Below the pieces are notes generated by a model, which saw only the letters and a program-made list of their open reading frames with translations, was not told the origin of the DNA and made no database searches. Positions 36,914-45,838 of a stretch of DNA of 64,000 nt are shown piece after piece. The stretch is taken from contig CAYUVA010000002.1 in assembly GCA_964448115.1 (NCBI GenBank), forward strand, positions 1 through 64,000, read 5' to 3'. A program made the position numbers and the translations under genes. This DNA comes from CAYUVA01 sp964448115 [NCBI: uncultured bacterium]. GTDB taxonomy: Bacteria; CAYUVA01. How positions within the stretch are numbered: the stretch's first letter is position 1; every line of letters starts with the position of its first letter.

Positions 36914-38851
36914 ATGCGATGCGACTATACCCTGAAATTTGAGCTGCCTAGCGGACAGACCTGCCGCAACAGAGCGCTGCAAGGCTCATCAAAATGCGTG
37001 TTTCATACCAAGAACAAGCCACCGGAGCTTCGGGACTTCAAGGGGAGAGACCTGACCAATTTTGATCTGCGCGAGGCTGACCTGTGCGGTTGCGACCTGA
37101 GCAATGCGATCCTGACTGATATGAGCCTGAAGGGTGCTAATTTAAGGGATGCAAACCTGCAAAATGCCGACCTGAGACGCTGCGACCTGGTCGATTGCAT
37201 CTTCGACAGGGCTGACATGGCTGGATGCGATCTGAGCGGTGCCAGATTCGTACTCAAGGATTTAATAAAGGGCAAGATCGATAGAGCCATCTACAGAGAA
37301 CCATCAAAAAGACCTCCCCATTGCCTCCCCGATGGGTACATCTTCGATGATAAGTTCGAGATCCTTGAGCATATCGGCGATGGTAGCTTTGGCTTTGTAT
37401 ATAGGGTGCGAAAGCTGAGGACGAGCAGCATTTATGCGCTTAAGATCCTCAATCCGCAGTGGAATCAGAATGTGAATCTCATGCGACGATTCAAAAGACA
37501 ACAATATGTCATCACGAAAATAGATCACCCCAATGTGGTCAAGATATATGAGGTCGATCAAGGAGAGGGATGTTATTACCTGCTCATGGAATACCTGGAA
37601 GGACGACCGCTTTCGCTTTTGATACAAAGGAAGGAATCGCTGGATAAGATCTCCTTCGAGGGCAAGCTTGGCATATTCCACCAGTCTGTGCTCGCCCTTG
37701 AGGCGCTTAGTAAGAACAAGATCCTTCATCGGGATATCAAGCCATCTAACATCTTCATACTCGATGATCTCCGTGTGAAGCTGCTCGATTTTGAGCTGGC
37801 AAAGCACCTGGATCTTTCCGGCATCACCTCGCAGCAGGCGCCTGGAACGGTTAAATACTGGTCGCCGGAGCATTGGGATTCGGGGCGACTATACAGCGAG
37901 AAGAGCGATATATACAGCCTCGGCTTGAGCATGTATGAGCTATTCACCGGCAGCTTCCCAGTAGAAAAAGAGGATCGACAGTGCCCCTATCGCTGGAGCA
38001 GCCAGAGTACTGAACCGATTAGTCCAAGAGAGATAGATTCCTGCATTCCCCAAGAAATATCTGAGATACTGATAAAATGTATTACTAAGGAAAAGGGGAG
38101 AAGATACACCAAGACGAGCGTTCTGCTTGACGACCTCGCCCGTTTCATCGATAAAAACAAGCCGAATAAGAAGCCTGAGCCAAAAAAGAAGATATCCATT
38201 ATCCCCAAGGTAACCAAACCGCTGCAGGAGCTAATTCTGGTAAAAGGAGGCACCTTTAGACCGATGTCAACCGTGAAAGACGAGAGGGGAGTGGATAGGA
38301 TCATTGTTGTCGAGCTGAAAAGTTTCTACATGGACAAGTACCCGGTTACCAACGAGGAGTATTATCGTTTCCTGACCTCCACGGGAATGAAGCCCCCTAA
38401 ACACTGGAAGGATGGGATCTATCCTATGGAGCTTAAACATCATCCGGTTGTTTATGTTAGCTATCACCAGGCAAAGGCTTATGCGCAATGGGCTGGAAAA
38501 AGGCTACCCAGCGAGTTCGAGTGGGAGCTGGCTGCCTCTGGATACCAAAGATACTCTTATCCATGGGGCAATAACTTTGATCGCCAATACCTCAACTGCG
38601 ACCATGTAATCGGCTCAACCAGCGAGGTGAAGCGTTTCCCAAAGGGGCAAAGCCCGTTCGGCTGTTACGATATGTGCGGGAATGTATGGGAATGGACTGA
38701 TACGCACGGAATATTTTTTCGTAATTATCGAATCGTAAAGGGAGGCTCATGGAAGGAAAAGCCGGATGAGGTCTCCATCGCCATCCGCTTCGAGGTTTCT
38801 CCTAGGACCCAGACCGACTTCATAGGCTTCAGGTGCGTTCGCGATATCTAG
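36914..38851 (+). CDS. Pentapeptide-repeat / Ser-Thr kinase / FGE-sulfatase-domain fusion
   Basis: I place the start at ATG 36914, just after the NlpC stop; an open frame upstream overlaps that gene and is not needed. Order: a short Cys/His segment (residues 2-35, with TC, KC and FH resembling a zinc knuckle); pentapeptide repeats A(D/N)LxxxxL-type (about 40-110); a Hanks-type kinase (about 130-400) with GDGSFGFVY, YALKIL and HRDIKPSN (His272-Asp274); and a formylglycine-generating/SUMF1-like domain (about 445-645) with FYMDKYPVTNEEY, RLPSEFEWE and NVWEW. The DFG motif reads DFE (292-294), so metal handling may differ. No transmembrane helix is evident. The SUMF1-like part may bind or oxidise a target or serve as a sensor; unknown. 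Confidence 0.85.
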   Translation: MRCDYTLKFELPSGQTCRNRALQGSSKCVFHTKNKPPELRDFKGRDLTNFDLREADLCGCDLSNAILTDMSLKGANLRDANLQNADLRRCDLVDCIFDRADMAGCDLSGARFVLKDLIKGKIDRAIYREPSKRPPHCLPDGYIFDDKFEILEHIGDGSFGFVYRVRKLRTSSIYALKILNPQWNQNVNLMRRFKRQQYVITKIDHPNVVKIYEVDQGEGCYYLLMEYLEGRPLSLLIQRKESLDKISFEGKLGIFHQSVLALEALSKNKILHRDIKPSNIFILDDLRVKLLDFELAKHLDLSGITSQQAPGTVKYWSPEHWDSGRLYSEKSDIYSLGLSMYELFTGSFPVEKEDRQCPYRWSSQSTEPISPREIDSCIPQEISEILIKCITKEKGRRYTKTSVLLDDLARFIDKNKPNKKPEPKKKISIIPKVTKPLQELILVKGGTFRPMSTVKDERGVDRIIVVELKSFYMDKYPVTNEEYYRFLTSTGMKPPKHWKDGIYPMELKHHPVVYVSYHQAKAYAQWAGKRLPSEFEWELAASGYQRYSYPWGNNFDRQYLNCDHVIGSTSEVKRFPKGQSPFGCYDMCGNVWEWTDTHGIFFRNYRIVKGGSWKEKPDEVSIAIRFEVSPRTQTDFIGFRCVRDI

Positions 38852-39123
38852 CTGTGAAGAATTGATTGATACTCAGCGTCATCTATGCCCTCTCATCCCG
38901 AGCAAATGAGCTTAAGCAAGCAAATGGAAAGGTCGGGGGTGAGGGTCTTTTCCTCTCCCCTATCACTCTATCACCTCTTCTTCGTGCCTTTGTGACTTTG
39001 TGGTTCAATAACTTCGCACCTCGCACTTCGTACACCGTTAGCTATAAGAGCTTTCAAGATTTGGTTACGGCTATGCTGCTTTAGGGTTCTGCTATTCGAT
39101 TTAATTGCAAGAGAGTCTTCCCT
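38852..39123. other. Intergenic stretch with a repeat relic
   Basis: Apart from the tRNA-Pro promoter at its end, this gap holds no clear gene. At 38977-39010 the sequence CTTCTTCGTGCCTTTGTGACTTTGTGGTT is a diverged version of the dispersed CTTTGCGTCTTTGCGTG word, in a stretch rich in CTC and TTC. A small open frame (38866-39084) spans it and looks spurious. Confidence 0.5.
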
Positions 39124-39151
39124 TGATATTTTTAGCCGCTGTAATAGAATG
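39124..39151 (+). promoter_or_regulatory. Sigma70-type promoter for tRNA-Pro
   Basis: TTGATA (39124-39129), 16 bases, then TAGAAT (39146-39151). The tRNA 5' end at 39163 is 11 bases past the -10, so the precursor leader would be only a few bases. Confidence 0.7.
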
Positions 39152-39162
39152 ATATGTGATTC

Positions 39163-39236
39163 GGGGCGTAGCGCAGTTGGCTAGCGCACCAGTTTCGGGT
39201 ACTGGGGGTCGCTGGTTCGAGTCCAGTCGCCCCGAC
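39163..39236 (+). tRNA. tRNA-Pro (CGG anticodon)
   Basis: Full cloverleaf: acceptor CGGGGCG/CGCCCCG, D arm GCGC/GCGC, anticodon stem CCAGT/ACTGG around TTCGGGT (anticodon CGG), variable loop GGGTC, and T arm GCTGG/CCAGT with TTCGAGT. It is 74 bases including discriminator A. C1-G72 is typical of tRNA-Pro. CCA is not encoded. Confidence 0.95.
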
Positions 39237-39262
39237 TTATTGTTGACTTAGGGGTCTAAACA

Positions 39263-42200
39263 ATGGATATGCACGGCGACCTGGAATCAATTGATCTTAG
39301 CACACTGCTGGAAATACTTTATAAGGGCATGAAGACCGGTGTGCTAACCATCAGGCGAGGGGATGAGACAAAGAAGGTACTTTTCAGAAACGGCGCCATA
39401 ATCTATGCAACCTCGCAGGACAACGAGTATAAGCTCGGAGAGATCCTGGTGCAAAAGAAGATGGCAGATAAAGAGGATATCTCCAAGGCGCTAGAAGCAC
39501 AAGCCGATAGCGATATGAAATTCGGTGAGATACTTCTCCAACAGAAGCTTGTCTCTGAGAAAGATCTCGAAAAAGCGCTGAAGCTGCAAGGAGAAAACGA
39601 GCTGTTCAACCTGTTCTTATGGAAGAGCGGCCACTATGAGTTCGAGGAGAAGGACATCTCGCAAGAGCAGAGCGTTACCCTGCCAGAGTCAATGGTAAAG
39701 CTGATCAAAGAGGGTGCAAAAAGCCTGGATCTATTGCAGAAGATCCGCGCCACCATCGGCTCTACCGAGACAGTGTTAAAACCGGTCCCGAATATAAAGC
39801 AGATGCTGAAGGAGATCTCGCTGACCGGCTTCCAGTGGCAGGTGCTATCGGTTATCGATGGCAAAAAGTCGATGAGCCAGGTAGCACAAGAGCTTGATTT
39901 ACCGCTGGTTGAGACCTACAAGTGCGCGGTGGATCTGCTTAACATGGGATTGCTCATAAGAGACTCCTCGGAGCTTGGCGTTCACTACAACGCCTTCAAT
40001 AATGCCCTAAAGCTGAGCTTGTTGATCAATGCTTATAACTATATATTCTCTCGCGGATACGGCATCCTTAAACGGAGCGCCACGACCCAAGCAAAGGCAC
40101 TGGCTGCAAATATACTCAAACAGGGGGCGGAGAAGTATCCTGGAATATACTCGGAAATCTCAATAGACGAGTATGGTTTCCTGGACCTGGAAAGCCTCTA
40201 TGCCAACATATTCAACACACTAAAGGCAAAGGATCATAATTACATCAGCGAGGCTCTGAACTACCTCTTGATAAATCTCATCACCACCATACGCGATAAC
40301 CTCGGCGATGACGAGACGGAACGACAGCTCAAGGAGTTCGATAGCCTGATACACGAGATGGCTGAACAAAGTAAACAGGTAGTCGATATATTCTCGCAGC
40401 GATTGTCGGATATTACCTCAAAAATACGATCCATACCCTCCAACCTCCAGATCGCCCGCCAGGCAATACATGAAGGGGATGTCAACAAGGCTAAGAACGC
40501 ACTGGCAGCGGTGCCGGATAACAATCCAGACTTCGACGAGGCAAAAAGACTGCTCAAGCAGATTGAAGCTGATAAAGGAACCAGCCTGGAAACCGAGCAA
40601 GAGGTAGAAGAATTTTCTGGCAACTCGGATGATGACCTTTTCGATGTGCTCGACTTCCCTGAAACCCCCGAAGATGATGATGGGTACAAGGAAGAAGAAC
40701 CTTCAGAAACAGGTGAAACAGAGCATGCCTCCGATCGAGTTGATGAGCTTGATGAGCTATTCGGGGATATGATCGAGGAGGAAGGAGAAAAGGAGGAGGA
40801 AGAGAACCAGGTTGTGGATAAAGAGGAAGCAAAGCCTGAAGACGATGATTCCGAGAGCTTCGAGGAAGCGATACTCGCCGAGCTTGAGGCATCGATCTCA
40901 AAACAAGATGCTGATGATGATGCTTCTGCCCGAGAAGTACAACCTGAAGATGAGGTTCAGCAACAACAAAAGGAGATTGAGAAAGAGATCATCGGCGAAC
41001 AGGAATCGGATGACGATAAGCTGGATGAGTTCTTCGAGGAGGAATCGGAGCTTGAGATCGACCCGGCAACAATACTGTTCAACAAAGGAATAACACTATT
41101 CAGAAAAAAAGATTTCATGGGTGCTAAAAGGATCTTCGATGAGATCGTGCAGCGCTTCCCCAAGCACGACGAGGCCAAGAAGTACTCTGATATGGCAAAC
41201 GAGAGAGCCATGTCCCAGTTATTATCCGGCATCGATGCACAAAATGTGAGACCACGCACCATCAAAACCGACTTCAAGAACATAAAAATTACCCCCCAAG
41301 AGGGTTACCTTTTATCCCAGCTTGACGGCAATACAACCCTCAAAGAAGCTGCACATCGCGTCGGGATCAAGATGGAATCGCTAATGGCAAGCCTTCTGAA
41401 ATTCTTCATCAACGATATTGTGGAGATACCAGGGTTAAGAAAGCCTGAACCGCAGCCAGAGCCTTCTGGCAATGTCCAACAGGATGAGGGTAGCCATGTT
41501 GGAGCCAAGGAGGTGCAAGACGAGCTGCCCGACTTCGATGATTTCGATGAGGAGGCGATATCTACCGATATCTCAGGCGAGTATAGCAGTCAGGATATCT
41601 CAAGCGCTGATCTGGATAATGCTGCCGAGAAAAAAAACACGGGCTCAAAAAGCGCCGAATTCAATATCCAAAAATTAGATGAGCAGGATGATGACCAACA
41701 AGGCTACTTGAGGGAGGATGACCTCGACAGCATAGAAAAAGCAGAGATCAAGATACAGGAAAGAAAAATAAGAGCAAAGGTCTATCTTGCACTGAATAAG
41801 GCTAAAAACCAGGATCTTTATTCTTTTTTGGGAGTAAAAAAGGGCGCTAGCCCCGAGATCGTTAAGAAAGCTTACCTTATCAAAACCAAGATCTGCAACC
41901 CAGATGTATATAAAGGATTGCTTGATAAGGAGCTTATCGCCAAGTGCAAGGAGCTGTTTAAGAAATATACCGAGGCTTACGAGACCCTCAGCGATGAGAA
42001 AAAAAGAAGAGAATACGACCGGGATAAAAGGGCACAGCGATCCGAGGAACTTGAAAAGAAAAAAGAGGCTGCCATGTACTTCCAAAAAGGGATGCAAGCC
42101 TTTGATGAACAGGACTTCGAGAGGGCTACCCAATACTTCCGGGAGGCAGTTAAACTCTTCCCCATAAACCCGGTATATCATGCAAAGCTGGAGGAGATAC

Positions 42201-42679
42201 GAAGGATAGATAAGAGCAAACGAGGGATAATTAGATACAAGACCGGCTTGATGGAGTTCGAGCAAAAGAACTACGAGGAAGCCATTAAACACCTTAAATC
42301 CGCCTTCGAGATAAATCCGACAAAGCACGAATGGTTGCTAAAACTTCTGGAAGCCTACAAGAAGGTTCCTAAACTAAAGGACGAATCCCTTGAGTACTAT
42401 GAAAAGTGGATAGAAATGGAGCCTACAAATCCGAAGGTTTACCTGGAGTATGGTAGAGCCTTAAAAAGTGTTGGGAAAAAGAAGGAGGCTGGCGAGCAAT
42501 TCTTCATGGCACTCAAGTGGGACCCACGCAATAAAGAGGCAAAGGAGGCTCTTGGGGAGCTTAAAAAAGAAGGCATCGACATAGTCGCCGAAAAGGAGAA
42601 AGAAAAAAGAGAGGCTGAGAGACTCAAGAAAAACCGCGAAAAGGAACGCGAAAAGGAGAAAAAGAAAAAAAGACAATGA
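39263..42679 (+). CDS. DUF4388 / TPR / J-like-domain protein
   Basis: The N-terminus (about 1-130) is a DUF4388 (PatA-like) module, ending with GHYEFEEKD. Next come helical stretches, a long acidic Glu/Asp-rich region (about 440-610), and TPR-like helices. Near residues 850-915 is a J-like domain (LYSFLGVKKGAS..., EAYETLSDEKKRREYD) where the essential HPD is NPD (879-881). Another set of TPRs follows and a Lys/Glu tail ends the protein of 1138 residues. DUF4388 proteins are linked to motility, gliding and two-component signalling in deltaproteobacteria and relatives. The start lies 26 bases after the tRNA. The stop overlaps the next gene (ATGA). Confidence 0.78.
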   Translation: MDMHGDLESIDLSTLLEILYKGMKTGVLTIRRGDETKKVLFRNGAIIYATSQDNEYKLGEILVQKKMADKEDISKALEAQADSDMKFGEILLQQKLVSEKDLEKALKLQGENELFNLFLWKSGHYEFEEKDISQEQSVTLPESMVKLIKEGAKSLDLLQKIRATIGSTETVLKPVPNIKQMLKEISLTGFQWQVLSVIDGKKSMSQVAQELDLPLVETYKCAVDLLNMGLLIRDSSELGVHYNAFNNALKLSLLINAYNYIFSRGYGILKRSATTQAKALAANILKQGAEKYPGIYSEISIDEYGFLDLESLYANIFNTLKAKDHNYISEALNYLLINLITTIRDNLGDDETERQLKEFDSLIHEMAEQSKQVVDIFSQRLSDITSKIRSIPSNLQIARQAIHEGDVNKAKNALAAVPDNNPDFDEAKRLLKQIEADKGTSLETEQEVEEFSGNSDDDLFDVLDFPETPEDDDGYKEEEPSETGETEHASDRVDELDELFGDMIEEEGEKEEEENQVVDKEEAKPEDDDSESFEEAILAELEASISKQDADDDASAREVQPEDEVQQQQKEIEKEIIGEQESDDDKLDEFFEEESELEIDPATILFNKGITLFRKKDFMGAKRIFDEIVQRFPKHDEAKKYSDMANERAMSQLLSGIDAQNVRPRTIKTDFKNIKITPQEGYLLSQLDGNTTLKEAAHRVGIKMESLMASLLKFFINDIVEIPGLRKPEPQPEPSGNVQQDEGSHVGAKEVQDELPDFDDFDEEAISTDISGEYSSQDISSADLDNAAEKKNTGSKSAEFNIQKLDEQDDDQQGYLREDDLDSIEKAEIKIQERKIRAKVYLALNKAKNQDLYSFLGVKKGASPEIVKKAYLIKTKICNPDVYKGLLDKELIAKCKELFKKYTEAYETLSDEKKRREYDRDKRAQRSEELEKKKEAAMYFQKGMQAFDEQDFERATQYFREAVKLFPINPVYHAKLEEIRRIDKSKRGIIRYKTGLMEFEQKNYEEAIKHLKSAFEINPTKHEWLLKLLEAYKKVPKLKDESLEYYEKWIEMEPTNPKVYLEYGRALKSVGKKKEAGEQFFMALKWDPRNKEAKEALGELKKEGIDIVAEKEKEKREAERLKKNREKEREKEKKKKRQ

Positions 42680-43143
42680 AGTCCAAAGCAAAGGTGGCTG
42701 TGTTTGGAGGAGCAGCTCCGGGAAACGACATGTTACAGATCGCATACCAGGTGGGGAAACTACTTGCGAAGGCTGATGTTGTCCTTTACTGCGGGGGATT
42801 GGGAGGAGTCATGGAGATGGCTGCTAAAGGTGCATCCGATGCCGGCGGAACTACGGTCGGAATTCTACCCACTCCAGGTATCAGCGCTGCCAATCCCTAT
42901 ATAAAGATCCCGGTTGCTACCAATATGGGGCACGCCCGCAACATAATCCTCGCCCACAGCGTAGACGGAGCGATCGCAATAGACGGAGAGTATGGCACTC
43001 TATCCGAGATCTCAATTGCCCTTAAGATCGGTATCCCGGTGGTCGCTATCAAGCCACCGGTCAAGGTACCTGGCATCATCGAGGTTGCCTCTCCCTTACA
43101 GGCTGTACAAGCACTTCTTGACAAGATAGGTTACTCAACCTAG
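42676..43143 (+). CDS. TIGR00725-type protein (LOG/molybdenum-cofactor-carrier fold)
   Basis: The 155-residue protein has VAVFGGAAPG, YCGGLGGVMEMAAKGA and NIILAHSVDGAIAIDGEYGTLSEI, the nucleotide-binding motifs of the short LOG/MCP-like family (TIGR00725). LOG enzymes release cytokinin bases, while MCP-type relatives carry molybdenum cofactor; the short group has no agreed function. It is coupled to the DUF4388-TPR gene by an ATGA overlap. Unlike LOG, there is no PGGxGT motif (here GEYGT), arguing against a phosphoribohydrolase role. Confidence 0.8.
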   Translation: MKSKAKVAVFGGAAPGNDMLQIAYQVGKLLAKADVVLYCGGLGGVMEMAAKGASDAGGTTVGILPTPGISAANPYIKIPVATNMGHARNIILAHSVDGAIAIDGEYGTLSEISIALKIGIPVVAIKPPVKVPGIIEVASPLQAVQALLDKIGYST

Positions 43144-43159
43144 TTTTTTTATACTTGCC

Positions 43160-43438
43160 ATGGCTATTAAAAGAGTAAGGGTTATTATCGAGGGCTTAGT
43201 TCAGGGAGTTGGTTTCAGGTACTTCGTGCAAAGGAAGGCTTTTTCGCTTGGCATTACCGGCTGGGTGCGAAACAGGGCGGACGGAAGGGTCGAGGCGCTG
43301 TTCGAGGGTGAAGAGAATGCAGTTGACATCATGCTTGGCGAGGTAAAGAAAGGTCCATCAATGTCGAGAGTATCCAATGTTAGGATCTTTCTTGAACAGC
43401 CAAGCAAGGAGTTCGAGAATTTTTATATAAAATACTAA
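43160..43438 (+). CDS. acyP: Acylphosphatase
   Basis: The 92-residue protein has VQGVGFRYFV with the phosphate-binding Arg, and WVRNRADGRVEA with the catalytic Asn. Both are the two signature blocks of acylphosphatases, which hydrolyse acyl phosphates such as 1,3-bisphosphoglycerate and carbamoyl phosphate. Length is normal. It lies 16 bases after the TIGR00725 gene and 14 before the UbiA-like gene, in a likely operon. Confidence 0.93.
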   Translation: MAIKRVRVIIEGLVQGVGFRYFVQRKAFSLGITGWVRNRADGRVEALFEGEENAVDIMLGEVKKGPSMSRVSNVRIFLEQPSKEFENFYIKY

Positions 43439-43452
43439 CTGGTCCCGATACT

Positions 43453-44358
43453 TTGAATAAGAATACCCTCACTCAAACTACCGCAGCGCTAGTTCTCAAG
43501 GCTATGCGCCCTAAGCAGTGGACCAAGAATCTCTTCGTTTTCGCAGGCATAATCTTCTCATTCAAGTTCACCGAGCCATTGCTTATTTTTAAGACTCTGG
43601 CAGCGGCGCTTGTATTCTGTGGAGTCTCCGGGGCTGTATATATCATAAATGATATCTATGATTACGAGAAGGATCGCCGCCATCCAGAGAAGTGCAAGCG
43701 ACCTATAGCCTCCGGTCGCCTCAGCATCCCTAGAGCCAAGGGTGCTTTTGTATTTGTGCTTCTTTGCTCGATGATTGCTGCCTTGGTACTGGGAACCGGC
43801 TTTTTTATTGCCTGCGCCTTCTATTTCTTCATGAACCTTGCATATAGCATGAGGCTCAAGAACTATGTAATCTTCGATGTTCTTATCATATCGATAGGGT
43901 TCGTGCTACGAGCCATGGCAGGAGCTTTAGTCATCGATGTCCAGATCAGCGCCTGGCTGCTTGTTTGTACATTATTTCTTGCCTTGTTCTTGGCTCTATG
44001 CAAGCGAAGAAATGAACTGGTGCTCATGGAGGAGAGGGCGGTAAAGCATCGCCTTGTGCTTGCCGAATATACGCCGATGTTGGTCGATGCGATGATAATG
44101 GTAGCAACCACCGCCACGGTGATGTCATACTCGATCTACACGGTCTCGCCTACCGGTGCGTATCACCTGGGGACGAGGTACATGTACCTGACCATCCCGC
44201 TGGTGATCTTCGGCATATTCAGGTATCTCTACCTGGTGCACAGCAAGGGACTGGGCGGAGCACCGGAGCAGGTATTGCTGAAGGATAAGCCGATAATCGC
44301 CGATATTATGATGTGGATTACCCTAACCGTCATCCTGCTCATAACCGGCAGGGCATAA
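43453..44358 (+). CDS. UbiA-superfamily prenyltransferase, DPPR-synthase-like
   Basis: The 301-residue protein has about eight hydrophobic helices and starts RPKQWTKNLFVFAG. It carries the first Asp-rich motif NDIYDYEKDRRHPEKCKRPI, where the HPxKxxRPIASG ending is typical of the decaprenylphosphoryl-5-phosphoribose synthase branch (Rv3806c-like) rather than of ubiquinone enzymes. These transfer phosphoribose from PRPP to a polyprenyl phosphate, supplying lipid-linked pentose to GT-C enzymes; this fits the many GT-C genes here. The first canonical start is TTG at 43453. It is convergent with the GT4 gene. Confidence 0.83.
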   Translation: MNKNTLTQTTAALVLKAMRPKQWTKNLFVFAGIIFSFKFTEPLLIFKTLAAALVFCGVSGAVYIINDIYDYEKDRRHPEKCKRPIASGRLSIPRAKGAFVFVLLCSMIAALVLGTGFFIACAFYFFMNLAYSMRLKNYVIFDVLIISIGFVLRAMAGALVIDVQISAWLLVCTLFLALFLALCKRRNELVLMEERAVKHRLVLAEYTPMLVDAMIMVATTATVMSYSIYTVSPTGAYHLGTRYMYLTIPLVIFGIFRYLYLVHSKGLGGAPEQVLLKDKPIIADIMMWITLTVILLITGRA

Positions 44359-44371
44359 GGGAAGAGAAAGG

Positions 44372-45538
44372 TCAGATGCCAAGCTTGACATCCTCTGCAT
44401 AGCGCCAAAAAAGGGATTCCATTTCATAAATTATATCGCTTCCATACCGGGCTGCATTTTCTTTTCCATTTTCAACCAATATGCTGGCTAGTTTCTCATC
44501 ATTGATTATCATCTGACAGGCATCTGCAAGTGAGACGAAATCTCCCGCCGGCACCAGCAAGCCGTTTTGTCCATCAACTATAAGCTCCCTGATGCCGCCA
44601 ACATCGGAAGCTATAACTGGAACCCCTGCCGCCTGTGCTTCCAGTACTGCCAGCCCAAAGGTTTCCTCAAAGGAGGGATGGGCTAAGATATCAGCCGCTG
44701 CCAGGAAATCCACTATATCGCTGCGAAAGCCTGGGAAGTGCACACAAGCCTCCAACCCCCATTGACGAGCAAGTAGTCTTAGTTCATCAGCAAACCCGAG
44801 GCTCTCAAGGTGGGTTGAAAACTCCTCCCCAAGAAATACCAGGTGAGCATTGTCTATCTTCTCCCGGATCAGCCTAAAGGCTTTTAGCATGATCATCTGT
44901 CCCTTGCCGGGGTGAAGTCTCCCTACATTGAGGATGATCTTTGCCTGTGTTGGGATGCCGAGTTGGCTGCGAATGCGCTCGCCATCTCCTTGATCGAATT
45001 GCTTTTCAGGCAAGAAATTTGGAATCGTGTGGATCTTGATATCCGGTGCCTGTTCACGCATAGCCCTCTCAAGTGCCTTTGATACAACTATTATCGATTC
45101 TACCTTCCCAAATAGCAGCCGCCGGCTGAGGCTGTAAAAGAACCTCTTATAACCGGTCTTTATGATCGGGAAGGCATGGAGCCAGGCGATGATCTTGGGT
45201 GTCCCCCTGAAAGCAAGGGCAGCGCTAGCAAAATATAAGCTGAACATGGATGTAGGGATACAAAGTTGAATGCTGTTTTCACCCAAGTATCGCCTGATCT
45301 CAAGGATGCTTCGCATGGCAGGAACTAGGTATGGCATATCCTTCTTCCTGGCTTGCAGGTCAACAATGGCAATGTCATCAACCAATGGAAGTGCCTGGTG
45401 GTATAGCTCAGCCTTGAAGGGGAGAATCAGATGGATGCGAAAGCGCTCTCTATCCAATCCCTGTAACAGGTTCAGAAGGGCGATTTCAGCCCCGCCGAGC
45501 CTGCCGAAGTCATCAATGAAACAAAGATGCTGATGGAT
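44372..45538 (-). CDS. GT4-family glycosyltransferase (start unclear)
   Basis: The C-terminal half has the GT-B donor-binding signs: NVGRLHPGKGQ, HPSFEETFGLAVLEAQAAG with the E-x7-E pattern, and ASDVGGIRELI. The first canonical start is TTG at 45457, but the same frame continues upstream and encodes CFIDDFGRLGGAEIALLNL, the normal N-terminal strand and GGAE loop of GT4 enzymes. Upstream it is open to a stop at 45557, with no ATG, GTG or TTG before 45457. I therefore show an extent starting near ATC 45538. A strong ribosome-like site (GGGAGGAG) is at 45550-45557. Acceptor unknown. Confidence 0.82.
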   Translation of the reverse strand: MHQHLCFIDDFGRLGGAEIALLNLLQGLDRERFRIHLILPFKAELYHQALPLVDDIAIVDLQARKKDMPYLVPAMRSILEIRRYLGENSIQLCIPTSMFSLYFASAALAFRGTPKIIAWLHAFPIIKTGYKRFFYSLSRRLLFGKVESIIVVSKALERAMREQAPDIKIHTIPNFLPEKQFDQGDGERIRSQLGIPTQAKIILNVGRLHPGKGQMIMLKAFRLIREKIDNAHLVFLGEEFSTHLESLGFADELRLLARQWGLEACVHFPGFRSDIVDFLAAADILAHPSFEETFGLAVLEAQAAGVPVIASDVGGIRELIVDGQNGLLVPAGDFVSLADACQMIINDEKLASILVENGKENAARYGSDIIYEMESLFWRYAEDVKLGI

Positions 45539-45556
45539 CTTTAGCTCAACTCCTCC

Positions 45557-45790
45557 CTATCCCCCGCTGTATGCTGGTTGGATGTGCACCTGCTGACCAT
45601 TAGTCAACGGTTGGCTTGGAGAACTAACCTTTCCATCTATTATTACCAGCACACCTTGGCCGATTATTGGATAGATACGCTCTATGAGGGTCTGAACGGT
45701 CGCATCATCAGGTAGCTGGAGCATTTCTGGCAGATCTTGATATTGCTTATCCTTAAGCGCTCCCTCAAGTATGACTCTTATTTTAATCAT
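45557..45790 (-). CDS. ThiS/MoaD-like beta-grasp sulfur-carrier protein
   Basis: This 77-residue protein has the size and strand pattern of ubiquitin-like sulfur carriers and ends in Ser-Gly-Gly, the C-terminal diglycine needed for adenylation and thiocarboxylation. The middle, DATVQTLIERI, matches the conserved helix. No ThiF/MoeB or MoaE gene is near, so the pathway (thiamine, molybdopterin or another) is unknown. It sits between a porin-like gene and a GT4 gene on one strand. Confidence 0.72.
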   Translation of the reverse strand: MIKIRVILEGALKDKQYQDLPEMLQLPDDATVQTLIERIYPIIGQGVLVIIDGKVSSPSQPLTNGQQVHIQPAYSGG

Positions 45791-45838
45791 CCAACTTTTG
45801 TAAGATTATTTCATGTAACTTAATGTTTTTAGCAAAAC

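Noticed and set aside
38866-39084. 72-codon plus-strand frame between the kinase-FGE gene and tRNA-Pro
   Set aside because: It covers the repeat-like CTTC/TTTGTG stretch, has no ribosome site, and no protein-like pattern.
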